Below are positions 8,911 through 20,190 of a stretch of 64,000 bases of DNA, one piece after another (within the stretch, counting starts at the first letter, position 1; each line of letters starts with the position of its first letter). The stretch is from Zonotrichia leucophrys gambelii. Lineage: Eukaryota > Chordata > Aves > Passeriformes > Passerellidae. The notes under the pieces are model-generated. The model made no database searches, had not been told where the DNA came from, and saw only the letters and a list, made by a program, of their open reading frames with translations. The position numbers were made by a program, and so were the translations under genes. The stretch lies in contig NC_088175.1 of NCBI RefSeq assembly GCF_028769735.1, positions 1-64,000 of the forward strand, written 5' to 3'.

Positions 8911-10460
8911 ATGGGTCCCATGGTATTCCTTTTTTTGCTCTTGAAAACCTTCATCCAGTACCCACAGCCCGTGGCTGAGGGATTGGATGAGGAAACACGT
9001 CTGCGCATGGAAGCGCGTGCGAAACACCTGGAATGGGAGAGGCTTCAGCTGGAGCAGGAAGTGGAGCAGCACACCCAGGAGCAGGTGCAGCTCTTGCAGC
9101 TCTTAGCTGCTGCTGCGCTCCTGGTCTACGTCTTGGTCCTGTGGTTTATTGGGTGGAAAAGCAGCCTGAGGAGAGAGGAGGATGAAGAAGAAAACCGTGG
9201 TGCAAATGAAGAGGAAGTGGGCAATGTTGCTGCAAATGTAGAAGACAATCTTGGAAATGAAGGTGTCAATGAGGCTGAAATGGCAGCCAACAACAACGAT
9301 GTTGCAATTGCAGTCCAAGAAGAAGACGATTTTGACGATCGCATAGGACGAGTTATAATGCAGCGCATCCGGTGGCCTGTACAGGACTTGCAGAGAGGCT
9401 GTCAGTGGACAATGAACCTGATGGACAATTACAGCCTTTACTTTTTGCACGTCTTGTCAAACAGTTTCTACCCAGCCCTGCAAAGAGCCATCGGGGTGGG
9501 CAGTGCCTTTGAAGGCTGGAGTCCCCGTGAGCAGGATGTGGTGTACCGCGTGCTCATCCCATGACTCCTCCGCGAGGCCACAGCTTCCACCTGGAGCTGG
9601 ACAGTGCAGGGCAGAGGCTCGTGAGGAACTTCCGTGTCCGCGTGCAGCTGGAGTGCACCTGCACCAGGGAGCAGCAGGCTGAGAACATGCTGTGCTTTCT
9701 GCACCACCCCGAGGAGGAGCTGAAGAGGAACCAGGATCCCAGCCTCCTGGACACCCTGTGCACCGGCTCCTACCTGGACGTGCAGAAAACTGCCCGCTGG
9801 TTCTACCAACTGGTGAGAGCAGTCTGGCCAGCTTTGCCTCAGTCCCACAACTGGCATTTAGTGCTGCTGCCCTCCACACGCTCCTGCCAATTCAAGGTGA
9901 CCAACGGCAGGGAAAGCTTCAGGATTGAGTTGCTCTTTGGGGTGCGGAGAGATGACTCAGCCGTCTTTGTCAGCAGCCAGACCAGAGAGGCCCACACAGC
10001 AAGCACAATCTGGCCTGAGTCTTACGCTGTGGCAGAGGCTGAGTTCTTCAAGCACATTGCCAGGCAGGCCCCTCCTGACAGCTTGCACCTCAAATGCCTG
10101 CAGTTCTTCACCCGACTTCCGCTGGGCTTCTGCTTTTCCACCTACACCATGAAGACCATTGTCATGCACCTGCTCAATGTCATGCCCGCCTCATTGTGGC
10201 GCAGGAGACATCTCCTGGAACGACTGCAGGATATCTTGGACAGCCTGCGCTTATGTGTGCAAACAAAACGCCTCAACCACTTCATTGTGGGGAACCGGAG
10301 GCTCCCTCAGCACATCCATTTACCTGCAGATGTTCAAACCGGTGGGACATACAATCTCCTCCTTCGCCTGGCGCAGCAGCCGGATGCCCACTCCCAGGCC
10401 ATCCATGACTACCAGATTCTCAAAAAGTGGTACAAAAGAATCCTTCTTGCTGAAGACTGA
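8911..10460 (+). pseudogene. ITPRIPL1-like: ITPRIPL1-like (Mab-21 superfamily) gene with a single frameshift
   Basis: Two abutting ORFs together make one protein of about 516 residues, close to the usual length of ITPRIP-like proteins. Part 1 (8911-9564) starts in a good context (CCGACCATGG). It has a hydrophobic N-terminus (residues 4-12), a charged heptad-like helix (about 27-60), a membrane segment (about 61-82), a long acidic linker (88-142), then the start of the conserved domain, ending VVYRVLIP. Part 2 (9561-10460) resumes one frame over with TPPRGHSFHLEL. It continues through family-typical blocks: CTGSYLDVQKTARWF, ELLFGVRRDDSAVFVSSQ, WPESYAVAEAEFFKHIA and GFCFSTYTMKTIVMHLLN. The join falls inside the conserved block IP..TPPRGH, so one base is missing at about 9555-9563. 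No other break is seen. Human ITPRIPL1 is a membrane protein reported as a CD3-epsilon ligand. This copy is either a very young pseudogene or an intact gene with an assembly error. Confidence 0.85.
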
Positions 10461-10900
10461 CCCAGTGAAGCGGAGGAGTCATGGCTATGAGCACAGAGCT
10501 GTGCTTGTGCTGTTTGCAGCTGGCAGCAGAGAACCACCTTGCAGTCCAAATTTGGTGGAGGAGAGGATGCACGCAAAGGCTCTGGAGAAGGTCCCACTGC
10601 CTCTCCTGCCGCCTCAGCAGATGGAGAGCCACGGGAGGGTTTATTCTACCTCCTTGTATCATTTCATTTTCCAAAAAAAAGCACCCAGACTGCATTCAGC
10701 CCTTCTTACATGTGAACTCTTCCACTCCTGAAAAAGCACACAAAGAGAACATGTGTCATACATGCAGGGCCAAAGTCCACCTGCAACATGAAGTTGTTCC
10801 TGGCCTTTGAAACAGGGCATGAAAGAGCATGGAAGAAGTGTGAATGTGGGACACAGGAAGAGAAAATAAATGGGGCGAAAAGGACCAAGAGAAAAAATGG
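10461..10900 (+). other. Probable 3' UTR of the ITPRIPL1-like gene
   Basis: The sequence after the TGA at 10458-10460 has no recognisable repeat and carries an AATAAA signal at 10865-10870 (GAAAATAAATGG). That gives a predicted 3' UTR of about 420-430 bp. Overlapping ORFs in other frames are shadows. Confidence 0.5.
10865..10870 (+). terminator. Polyadenylation signal AATAAA
   Basis: Canonical AATAAA about 405 bp after the stop codon of the ITPRIPL1-like frame, the first such hexamer downstream on this strand that I see. Confidence 0.5.
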
Positions 10901-10989
10901 GCGCTGCTGGCCGAGGATCAGCCAATGGATGGAGTCTCTCCTTGTTCCTGGAAGGGACATCTTGACGTCAGCATTGGAACAACAGTGTT

Positions 10990-11665
10990 GGAGCTGACCT
11001 GCAATTTTGTATATAGAGGGATCTAGATTTTGATTTCATAGATATATATATATATATATTGCGTATTCCTATTGTAGACTATGCTATTTATAAATTATAT
11101 ATAATAGTAAATTACCATAGAACAAAACAAAATACTAATATGAATATTATAAAAAAAAAAATATGTAGTTATGATGTAAGGATAAAAAGTTATATTAAGG
11201 AGTTGAATATGTAATTACGTGTAAATACTAACAGTAGAGGGCATATTTAGTTTAACTATCTGATGTGACTGTTGTTAACTATCTATTGTTCTCTTAGTAT
11301 GTTATTGTATGGAAGGTTATTATACACTGCATGCCTATAATATATTACATTGTTGATATAATTTTTATATATATAGAAAGCCATATCTAATGTCGCTCTC
11401 TGTTACGACCCATATTCATGCCTGATAGTTAGCGAATTTAAGAGTGGCAAGCTGGAAAATTCCTTGTTCTTGTTTCAATAAAATGCAGTTTTACAGAACG
11501 TGGAGTGTGGAAGACTTTATTGATCTCAGCCAGGCCTATAGTAGTGGTAAATGTAACACAGTGTGGATCTGGGATCTTGAAGAGACTCCTTGAACTCAAC
11601 CAAACTGAAAGTGCTGAATTGGCTCAAGACAGAAATTAAGCCGAGCTACCCCCAGCCCCTCAGGT
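10990..11665. other. AT-rich non-coding stretch with (AT)n microsatellite
   Basis: AT-rich from about 11010 to 11400, with an (AT)n tract at 11042-11060 and an A-run at about 11151-11161. Near 11475-11480 there is a + strand AATAAA, and at 11517-11522 TTTATT (AATAAA on the - strand). No gene recognised. Confidence 0.55.
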
Positions 11666-11667
11666 CA

Positions 11668-12450
11668 CAGAATCGCAGAATGGCTTGGCTTGGAAGGGTC
11701 CTTAGAAATTGTCTTTTTCCAGCCCTGATGCCAAGGGCAGGGACACCTTCCGCTAGGCCACGTTGCCCCAAGGCCTGTTCAAGGTGGCTGGGAACGCGGC
11801 CAGGGATGGGGCAGCCACAGCTCCTGTGGGCAGCGTGGGCCAGCCCTCAGCAGCCTCCGAGGCCAGAATTCCTTGCCCATCTCCAGCCTAAGGCCGCCCT
11901 GTGTCACTGGGAAGCCACTGGCCCTGGCGCTGCCCCTGCAGGCCCTTGCCAACAGCCCCTGTGCAGGTCTCGGCTGGCTCGCGGGCAGGGACTGGAAGGC
12001 GGCGCGAAGTTGCCCCTGGAGAAGGCCTCGGAGAGCGCTGGGGCCAGCAGTGCCGCCATGAGGGCAGTGAGCGGGGCCTGGGCTGTCCGTGCATGTGGGA
12101 GGGCACACAGCGGGCGCTGAGGCCCTGGCAGCTGGAGCTGGGAGCTGTGCAAGGCGGCCGGCACAGAGCCCTGGGCTCCCACAGCTCTGCAGCCCTCATG
12201 GCTGAGGCAGCTGCCCGGGCACAGCCAGCTGGGGACACGCGGCCGGCCGGGGGCCACCCGCAGGGCTAGCCGGCTCTGGGGCCAGCCCAGGCCGCAGCAG
12301 GGAGCAGCCCATGGGGCTGTGCCCGGCCAGGAAACGACTCTGCCCGGGGACAGGGCTCCGGGAGCAGGGCAGCAGGGCCGGCAGTGCCGGGCACAGACAC
12401 AGGGGCACACATGGCTGCAGTCACAGCCTGACTGCCCTGGGGCGGACCCA
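11668..12450 (-). mobile_element. CR1 LINE 3' end, unusually GC-rich
   Basis: Opens with the reverse of a CR1 tail (CACAGAATCGCAGAATGG, TTGGAAGGGTCCTTAGAAATTG, GGCAGGGACACC, AGGCCACGTTGCCCCAAGGCCTG). It continues with CR1-like AGGGATGGGGCAGCCACAGC and, more loosely, to about 12050. The body is far more GC- and CpG-rich than other CR1 copies in this window, especially 11900-12450. The part beyond 12050 is not clearly CR1 and may be a separate GC-rich insertion. ORFs of up to 240 codons here reflect low stop frequency. Confidence 0.6.
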
Positions 12451-12529
12451 AGAGGCAGACCCAACATGGACAGGCAGGAGCTCCTCCCATCCTCTTTGTG
12501 CCCACGGGCCAGACTCTGCCTTGATGTAT

Positions 12530-13135
12530 CCTGTGGCCTACCCTTAACCACGTCCAGCATCTTGTACTTGGTCTTTTTAAAACCACACGAAATTGCCATG
12601 GTTCCACTCCTTGGCCACGTCCACATCTCTCTGGCTGGTATTCTATCCTTCAGGTGTGGCTACTGCTCCGCTCTGCTTGGTGATATCAGCAAATCTTCTG
12701 AGGATGCCCTCGCTCCCTTTGTCTACATCATTAATGAAGATATTTAGAATCACTGGTCCCAAAATAGACCCTTGGGGGACACCACTGGTCACCCATGTCC
12801 ATCCTGACTCTGAGCTGTTGACCTCTGGAATCATCATGCATGCCATTTCTTATCCATCCAGCAGTCTAGGCACCAAGTCCCTCTTTCTAATATAGAGAAG
12901 ATGTTGTGGGGATCATGTTCAAAGGCTTTATAGAAGTCCAGATAAACGACACCTGTAGCCCTTCCCTTGTCCCTTCATATTCTTGCTCTGTCACAGAAGG
13001 CCACTGGATAGGCCAGGCAGGATTTACCCTTGGCTGTCCTGAATCACCTCCCTGTTCTCCATGTGCCTTAGCAGAGCTTCAAGGAGGATGTGCTCTGTGA
13101 TCTTGCCAGGAACAGAGGTGAGGCTGACATGTCAG
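12530..13135 (-). mobile_element. CR1-type LINE reverse-transcriptase fragment
   Basis: The - strand translation at 12643-12846 contains VTSGVPQGSILGPVILNIFIND, then RFADITK, which match RT domain blocks of CR1-type non-LTR retrotransposons. The usual FADD catalytic motif reads FADI, so the active site is lost. Further right on the same strand, in broken frames, are KGKSCL, then VVYLDFYKAFEHDPHNI-like peptides, which are upstream RT blocks in the expected order. Stops and frameshifts interrupt it. It is a dead, 5'- and 3'-incomplete copy and may belong to the same insertion as the CR1 tail at 11668. Confidence 0.85.
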
Positions 13136-13164
13136 TCCTTTCCAGAGTGTTCCTTTCTACCCTT

Positions 13165-13440
13165 TGTTAAGTTGGTTGTAGTGGGTTCACCTTGGCTGAA
13201 TGCCAGGTGTTCACTGAGCCACTCAATCACTTCCCTTCCTGGGGGGACAAGGGAGAGAAAATAAGGTGGAAAACAAGTAGTCAGTTGAGATAAGGATGTT
13301 GTCTAAGGTGAAAAAACAGAGTTTGTGCACGGAGAAGTAAAGGAGAAAAAAATGGAGTCTCTACTTCTCATAGACAAGTAATGTTCAGCCACTTCCCAGG
13401 AAGCAAGCAATTTCTCTGTTCTCTGGTCTTCTCATTCCCT
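13165..13440. mobile_element. Probable avian LTR-retrotransposon remnant
   Basis: Words such as GTAGTGGGTTCACCTTGGCTGAATGCCAGGTG, CACTCAATCACTTCCC, GACAAGGGAGAGAAAATAAGG and GTTCAGCCACTTCCCAGGAAG resemble sequence I associate with avian endogenous-retrovirus LTR or leader families. No paired LTR, primer-binding site or coding domain is visible, so the assignment is tentative. Confidence 0.4.
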
Positions 13441-13695
13441 CTGAGATACTGGGCCTATCATACCACACACCTTAACAGAGCAGAATGATACTTCCGAAGG
13501 AGAGCTCTGTCCAGCTTAGAAACCCAGCCGTGAGCGGCCTCTAGCTGGAGCCAGAGGTTTACGTATTCCACTCTGGTCCTGAAGAAGTGTAACGAGGGAA
13601 TGGCTGCAGACGTGCTTGCCCTCTCCAGAACGTCCATCTTCCCTGGTTTCAAGCTGTCTTGTTAAAGTACTCTGAGAAGGGGAAGAGGGAAAAAG
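13441..13695. other. Non-coding, unassigned
   Basis: No recognisable gene or repeat. It ends abruptly at the left edge of long direct repeat copy B. Confidence 0.4.
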
Positions 13696-16174
13696 CCGTT
13701 TCCAATCGTTTGCCTAGCCCAAATCACAGCCGCTGATGAATAAAGGACAGAATTGCCCACAAAGTACTTGCTGACTTCTCTACTCCCCTCTAGCAGCGGT
13801 TTCTTTTGTATGGTGATTTTTAATTTTGCGGGGGTGATGCAAGGAAACAAGCAGAGCCAGCAGTCAGACTGCAAGTTAGGTCACTGCAAAGAAAAGGGGT
13901 TAATCTCCCACTCCGAGCTAGCAAGGGTTAGATTAAAACATGCCAGCGTGGAATGCTGCAACAGGTCCCAAACGGCTGAGCACAAGGAAGGGAAGAGAAC
14001 TGGGAAAGGGTCTGGAGGTCAGGTCTGATGAGGAGCAGCTGAGGGAGCTGGAGGGACTGAGATTGGAGAAGAGGAGGCTCAGGGGGGACTTTCTCACTCT
14101 CTAAAACTCCCTGGCAGAAGGGTGGAGTAGCCAGGTGGGGGTCAGGTTCTGCTCCCAGGGAACAAGGGACAGAACAAGAGGAAATGGCCTCAAGTTGTGC
14201 CAAGGGAGGCTTAGATTGGGTACTAGGGAAAAATTTATCCTCTGAAAGAGTTATTAAGAGTTGTCAAGGCTGCCCATGGAATTAATGGTATTGTCATGTC
14301 TGAAGGCTCTTAAGGAATGTGTCAATGTAGCATTTGGGGACATGGTTTCAAGGTGGGCTTGTCAGTGTCAGGTTTGTGGCTGGATGCTCTACAGTCTTAG
14401 AGATCTTTTTCAACCTAAACAATTCCATACTACTGTGATGGGGAGCCAGTTTCAATCCAGAGTATTTCGTAATGTCATTTCATAAAGTCATTAATAGCAA
14501 CTTCAATCTAGTGCTCAACTTTATGCAGCTGCTTTTCCCTGTACTCTCCTCATCTTCACCTTCAGCCTTGGGACAGGAGAATTGGCTTTGGTGGGATCAG
14601 TGGTAGTGGGAAAGCCTCATGCCAGGAGGCTGTAGGTTGTTGTACTTCTGCCAAGGTTGGAGCTGCCTCCAGAAAAGGCTGTGATGTCTCTAGTCCCTAT
14701 TCACATTCTTTGACCACTCTGAGGTGAGTTCCAGGCTGCAAGAGTTGTTGGTCAAGCTGAAGGGAGATCACAAGAAGCACTGATCTGAAACCCGGCTGAA
14801 CGAAGCAATAGAGAAAGTCTGTTAGCCACATCAATCCCAGGCTGTGTTTGCCAAGCAGATGAAAATGACATGAACACAAAACATGTAGGAAATGGTGGGA
14901 AAGTGGCTCATTTCCAAACAGCATGCTTCTAGAGTCAGGTGTGCTTCATGTAACAATGAATGGAAGAAGCTGGTGTGCCACTGTTATGACCCTGTGTTGT
15001 TTCAATGTCATTGATCTTACAATGGAGTTATTACAGTATTATAATGATGCAAATGATACATATTTAAATCTATTGCAATATTTTCCAAGGCTTTATAACA
15101 TTCAGGAAAGGCTTTGCCCAGTTGCCAATGGGAGCAGACGATGGTAGAAAGAACCCACGCTTGGAAGTGAAGAAGACTTGATTTGCTGAAGTGACTTTGG
15201 CTTCCCCTCCTGCCATCTGCTGCAGCCTCTGACTTGATGGCAGGACCAATGTGGGGCAGGACACAGCCCAGCTGCTGGCAGCTGTGAGCTGACTCATTCC
15301 ATACAGATGAGCCTTCCACATTGGCTGGCACCGGGGCTGGCAGCTGAGCCACTGGCAACATGCCACCTTACCCTACTACAGAGCCCTCCCAGGGTTAAGC
15401 AGGGGTTGGGTGGCTCTCCCATCTCCTGAGCTCCAGGTGAGAAAAGAGAAATGCTGTTACCTATCAATCACTTGAACTGAAACATCATAACAGGAGAAAG
15501 AGATGTGCAAAGGCACCATTTTGAGTTCCATGTAGGCAGCGCTGAGAGCGGACCACTCAAATCCAGGTGTACAATATGGCAAATGCCACAGGTTTTCCTG
15601 TGGGGGAAAAAGCTTCAAACAAAAGACAACAAAAACCCAAAACCCAAATAGTTACGTTTGAATTTTCTGTGATTGATAGCTGAGAGAAGCAGCTGCGCAG
15701 TGCTGATTGTCCCTTCTCTGCACACTCCTCATCCTTGCTCATCTCAGGGCTCTCCAAAGCCAGGTGATCATTTCTTCCTGCTCCAGCCTGTGCTGAGACC
15801 AAGCAGCCCTCCAGTGCCCAGGGCTGTGAGCACGAGAGCTGGTGAAAGTCACTGCCAGCCACACAGCCTTCCCCTCCTAGGCTCCAGAGACACAAGGGCA
15901 GAAAGCTGTCATCTAAGCTGGATTGCACTGGCACCTTTGTTGGCCTTGTCTGTCCTCTGGCATCCCTCAAGCCAGGTGGTGTAAATCTGAGCTGCTTTCA
16001 CGGGGAATTCAGGGTTTGCCCAAAGTGGGGCCTTGCTGAGGGCAAAGGCCACGCAAGGGCTCTGCCTTCTGTTGCCTGTGCAATGGAAGGCCCCAGAGCA
16101 AGAGGGCATTTCTTGGCTGCTGAGATCCCCTCTTGACACTCTGGCCTTGCAGGTTTGCCAAATCCACAAGGACA
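13696..16174 (+). repeat. Long direct repeat, copy B (near-identical part)
   Basis: Same content and orientation as 5177-7655, about 99.5% identical by eye. Observed differences include G for C near 13728, an extra base near 14081, A for G near 14504, one missing base near 15401, a cluster near 15812-15826 (CCAGTG..GGCTGTG against CCGGTG..GGCCCTG) and two changes near 16076-16081. Left flank unrelated to that of copy A. No gene recognised inside. Confidence 0.95.
13993..14436 (+). mobile_element. Old CR1 LINE 3' fragment (duplicate of 5474-5916)
   Basis: Same CR1 fragment as in copy A, with identical truncation points, so it was copied with the segment rather than inserted independently. Confidence 0.8.
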
Positions 16175-16440
16175 CGCGGGGACATTCCAGCACTGACTTT
16201 CACTCATGAGTTTTCCATTCTCTCCAAGGAAAATTCTGAATCTTCCTTCTTTTGGAATGCCATAGATTCCCTTGGCTGATGTATTTGGCACAAAGGTTCT
16301 CCTCACATGGAAACCCTTCTGGGCAACCTGGAAGTCTTCTTCCCACCGACAACCCCCTCTGTCCCACTGGATCATGGGTAGTGCAGTGCAAAAGTACCAC
16401 CTTTCTCTCCTCTGCCAGGAGTTGGTGTGTCAGCCCAAAT
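16175..16440 (+). repeat. Long direct repeat, copy B (diverged tail)
   Basis: Homologous to 7656-7920 at clearly lower similarity. Beyond about 16440 the copies share nothing: copy A runs into CR1 sequence, copy B into unrelated single-copy DNA. Confidence 0.75.
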
Positions 16441-19207
16441 CTTTCCCTTAATACTGCTAATACCAGGGTGTTTCAACATGGCCAAATTGTGTTCCCACCC
16501 AAGTTTTTCAGAGGGACACTTCAGGACATGTAGTCTTCCAAAGTGTCCTTCCCCTAGGAAGGGAGTTGAACTTTGTGAGATGGCTGTGGGAGGTCAGTTG
16601 AGGAAATACTGTCAAATGATCTTAAGCTCCTTAAGAAAGGCAATATGTAATGTTCAGTGGTATTTTTTCGTTTACAGCTAAGTGACTGAAGTGCAACAGC
16701 TAAATGTGACTCTCCCTAACAGAAATGTGAAATACTTTAGCAAAAGAAAGATTTTTGGTTTTGAGAACTAAGTCTTCCAGAGAGGACTCCTTTTCTGACA
16801 TATCCCTTGCTCAATTCCAACTTGCTTCAATGTTTTTCTCCCTTCTCCCCCCTGATGCCAACACAGCTGCTGGCTTGGGATGGAAATTGCTTTGTAGCAC
16901 CAGTGCTCCTGGTGAAATCCTTTTCTGAGGGTGGAAGAACCTTTGCACTACTGCAGTGGTGCAGAGCATCAGCACCCGAGTTTAGCATTCTGCTCTGACT
17001 GTGGCTTTTACAAAGTAAAAATCTCTCTCCTGAGCACTTGAGGCTCATCCTCAGCCTGAGCCAGTGGCTTCCAACAGTGGCTGTCCATCTCTGCTAGCTG
17101 GCAATTTGCTCCTCTGAGCGTACATGTTTCTCCAAGTCTCAGAGACATGAGTGTTTCTAGACACACTCCAAAAGCAGCTGTGAGATGGACACAGACCCTG
17201 CTACAGCATTCACCATGAAGCAAACACTGAGTGCAGGGCTGTAAGACACTTAACTTTCAGTCAGACAGACATTAGGTTTATGAAATCTGGGCTGTGAAAG
17301 CACTAGTGGTTTTCTAACAAAATGTAATGTTTGTCGCCCAAGACTCCACCCTCTAAACCAGGATCTCTGCAGACCCAGTCCCTACTTTCCCATTGCCTCC
17401 ACAGGCAGCAGTTTTGGCTGAACAAATGCAGCACTTTTCCCCAGAGTGGTAAGACAGCAGCTCCCCTCCTCCTTTCAGCTAAATTCCCACTGGCAGATAG
17501 GTTTTCAGCCCCCTCCTTTGGCCCAAAGCATCCACGTGTATTTGTGTTTTGTGACTTTGAAGAAAATGTAAAAGGACTTATTTTATTAACAGCCAACAGA
17601 CACTTCAAAGCAAAAATGTAGCTGAGAAATTAATCATTCTGCACTGTCAAAGTGAAATTTATGATGATTCCTAAAATAAGTTTAAAATGAACCAAAAGCT
17701 AAATGAATGAATTACTCTTTGAAATAAAGTCAGAACTTCAATGGAAGGTATGTGTACTGGTAAAATTAAATGCAAGGACATCTAATTTTCTTCATTTAAG
17801 AGAATATTAACATAATGTGTTGTCCTTTAGCATCTCAATGGCTTGGGGAAAGTGTTTCCCTTTAACAGAAAAAGTTTTGTGTGATAATGTTTTCCCAGAT
17901 TATTGAAAAGGTTTTGTTTCCACCTTTTTTTTTTTCATGTGTGGGAAGGGATTTTCTAAAGAGCCAAAATAATTTCCTCTGAGAAAATGCCCACTTTCTG
18001 TGATTACCAGGGCAAAAATACCATTGTCTGGGGAAAATGGCTCTGATGGGAATTTGAATTCAGGGGCAGGGCATTAACATTTGCTGAGCTGGATAACAAG
18101 TGGGCAAGTGGGACAGAGTTTCATCTAAGAGGTTATATTCAGATTCTTGGTGGATTTTTTTCCATAGTTCTTCAGGTGCACAATTTGCTAGAAATTGGCA
18201 GGACAATGTGGCCAGCATGAGGTGCAGGTTCAAGAGTATTTTTTTTTAATAACCATCACTGCCAGTTGTTGGTTTGGGAGCTGGTTCCCAGAAGCTCATG
18301 GGAAGATGGTGAGATGCACCCTGCTTGCTGCTGTGATCACAGGCTGTGAGCAGACAGAACCCATTTCACAGGTAGGACAGTGACTAGAGGAGCTCCCTTA
18401 ATAACCCTACCGTGTTTTCTCAGCCCATTTTCCTCCTTGTGTGCCTGGCTGAGCAAGGATGCTGCTTTCCCAGCAGCAGCCACACATTCTATATTGGCCT
18501 TGGACCCCATCAGCTCCTTTATTCTCACTGTGTTATAACTCTGTTTCCACTGATGAGTACATTCTCTATTTTCCTTAAACCATATAGAACCAAAAATCTC
18601 ACCAAGCAGAACAGCTTTGCCTTTTTCTGAATTATTTGTACGCAAGATATGCTTCACCCCAAGGGCTGGAAAGCCTCAGCTTCCCCTAATTAACACTTGT
18701 CTAATGCACTAAAGTGGCTTGGAATACTTTTATTTTCTGTCTGCCTTGGCTTTCATTTCAAAAGCACAAAATCTCTGACTACAAATAAATGACAGCTTTG
18801 CGCTGCAGGGATAAAGCGCCTGGACAAAAATGCTGCAGCGATATGAAAAGGAAATTCAAATGTCAACATCAAGTCCTTAGACACCTTTGAAAGAGTTTCC
18901 TGTTTTGCCAATCCTTTAGGGCCAGGCAGTGAGTTCATGCAGAGCTTGCTCAGAGCTTACTGACACCAGCAGGCCAGCTCACGGTGGGGACAGCACGTAT
19001 GCCAGTGACACCTCACTGCTGCAGCCAGCCAGATGAATTTACAGCAGAAACCCACCCCAAAACAGGCTTCTTGCTACGAATCTCTTGCCAAAATTGGGCA
19101 AGAGCTTCAATCACCTCAGCTTCCAGAAGATGGGGCTGTCCTTCTCAGTATCGTCCAGCCTGGTGAGATACTCATCTGACTCATTTTCACTCATAGTGCT
19201 CAGCAAA
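16441..19207. other. Non-coding DNA
   Basis: No gene, RNA or clear transposon recognised. Contains a T-run near 17926-17935. Its short ORFs lack family resemblance. Confidence 0.5.
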
Positions 19208-19540
19208 AAACTTAGAATCACATTATTGTTCAGGTTGGAAAATAAAATAAAACTTGAGGCCATTTCCTTTGTTACTTTTGATCTGGGAGAAGATACTCAC
19301 CCCACCTGCCTCAACCCTCCTGTCAGGGAGTTGTGGAGAGTGAGAAGGTCCCCCCTGAGATCTTTTTCTTCAGGCTGAATCCCTCCAGCTCCCTCAGCTG
19401 CTCCTCATCAGACTTGTTCTCCAGACCCTTCCCCAGCTCCATTGCCCTTCCCTGGACACTCTCCAGCCCCTTAATGTCTTTATTGCAGTGAGAGGTTCAA
19501 AACTGAGCACAAGACTTGAGGGGTACTTTGGTACAGAGAT
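19208..19540 (-). mobile_element. CR1 LINE fragment
   Basis: + strand reads as the reverse of CR1: TAGAATCACATTATTGTTCAGGTTGGAA, TTACTTTTGATCTGGGAGAAGA, CCCACCTGCCTCAACCCTCCTGTCAGG, CTGAATCCCTCCAGCTCCCTCAGCTGCTCCTCATCAGA and TGCCCTTCCCTGGACACTCTCC. Confidence 0.85.
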
Positions 19541-20054
19541 TGTTTGCACATGACTGTCCTTCCCTGGCCCACAAATCACTGTGTGGTGTTTGCATGTGTT
19601 GCTGCTGTGGAGCTGGGCTGAGCAAAGATGGTGGTGTCAGCCCAAAGAGAGATTAAATGATTGTGGAGGAATTTCTTTATCACCATCCTGTGTAAATAGA
19701 GATTAGAGACAGAACATTTTCCTTACAGCTGTGCCTCTGCAAACAGGAGGGAATACAGGGCCAGGCAGTATTACAGAGACAGCTTCAGTGTGTTGTTGCA
19801 AATCCAAGAGGACATGGACTCATAGTATCCAGGTAAAGTGAGAGAGTGGCAGTGCCACTGCCTGTAGTGCATTCCTCTAATGGCAGTGCCTTGGAGAACA
19901 GCAAAGCATCAAATTCACATTGCCAGGTCTGTGTGAGTCCCAGCTAAGCCTCAGTGACTGACCTGCTCCTTGAAGGCAGGTCACTGGTGTTTGTCCTCCA
20001 GAGAAAGGTCTCTGTAGGCAGTGGAGTTGCAGGATCCCTGAGGAAGCCCCTGTA

Positions 20055-20190
20055 ACACTTCCATCCCAGGCCAGGCTGGATGGGGCTCTGACCCTCCTGG
20101 TCTCATGGAAGGTGTCCCTGCTCATGGCAGGGGGGTTTCAACAAAATGGTCTTGAAGGTCTCTTCCAACCCAAACAATTCTATATTCTAT
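20055..20190 (+). mobile_element. CR1 LINE 3' end
   Basis: Contains CCAGGCTGGATGGGGCTCTGA, CTGCTCATGGCAGGGGGGTTT, TCTTGAAGGTCTCTTCCAACCC and CAATTCTATATTCTAT, the typical CR1 tail. Confidence 0.9.

Noticed and set aside
10159..10731. 190-codon ORF overlapping the end of the ITPRIPL1-like gene
   Set aside because: Shadow frame of the conserved coding sequence, without family resemblance.
11590..12747. ORFs up to 240 codons
   Set aside because: They fall in the GC-rich CR1 remnant and its neighbour; translations are low-information and cross transposon boundaries.
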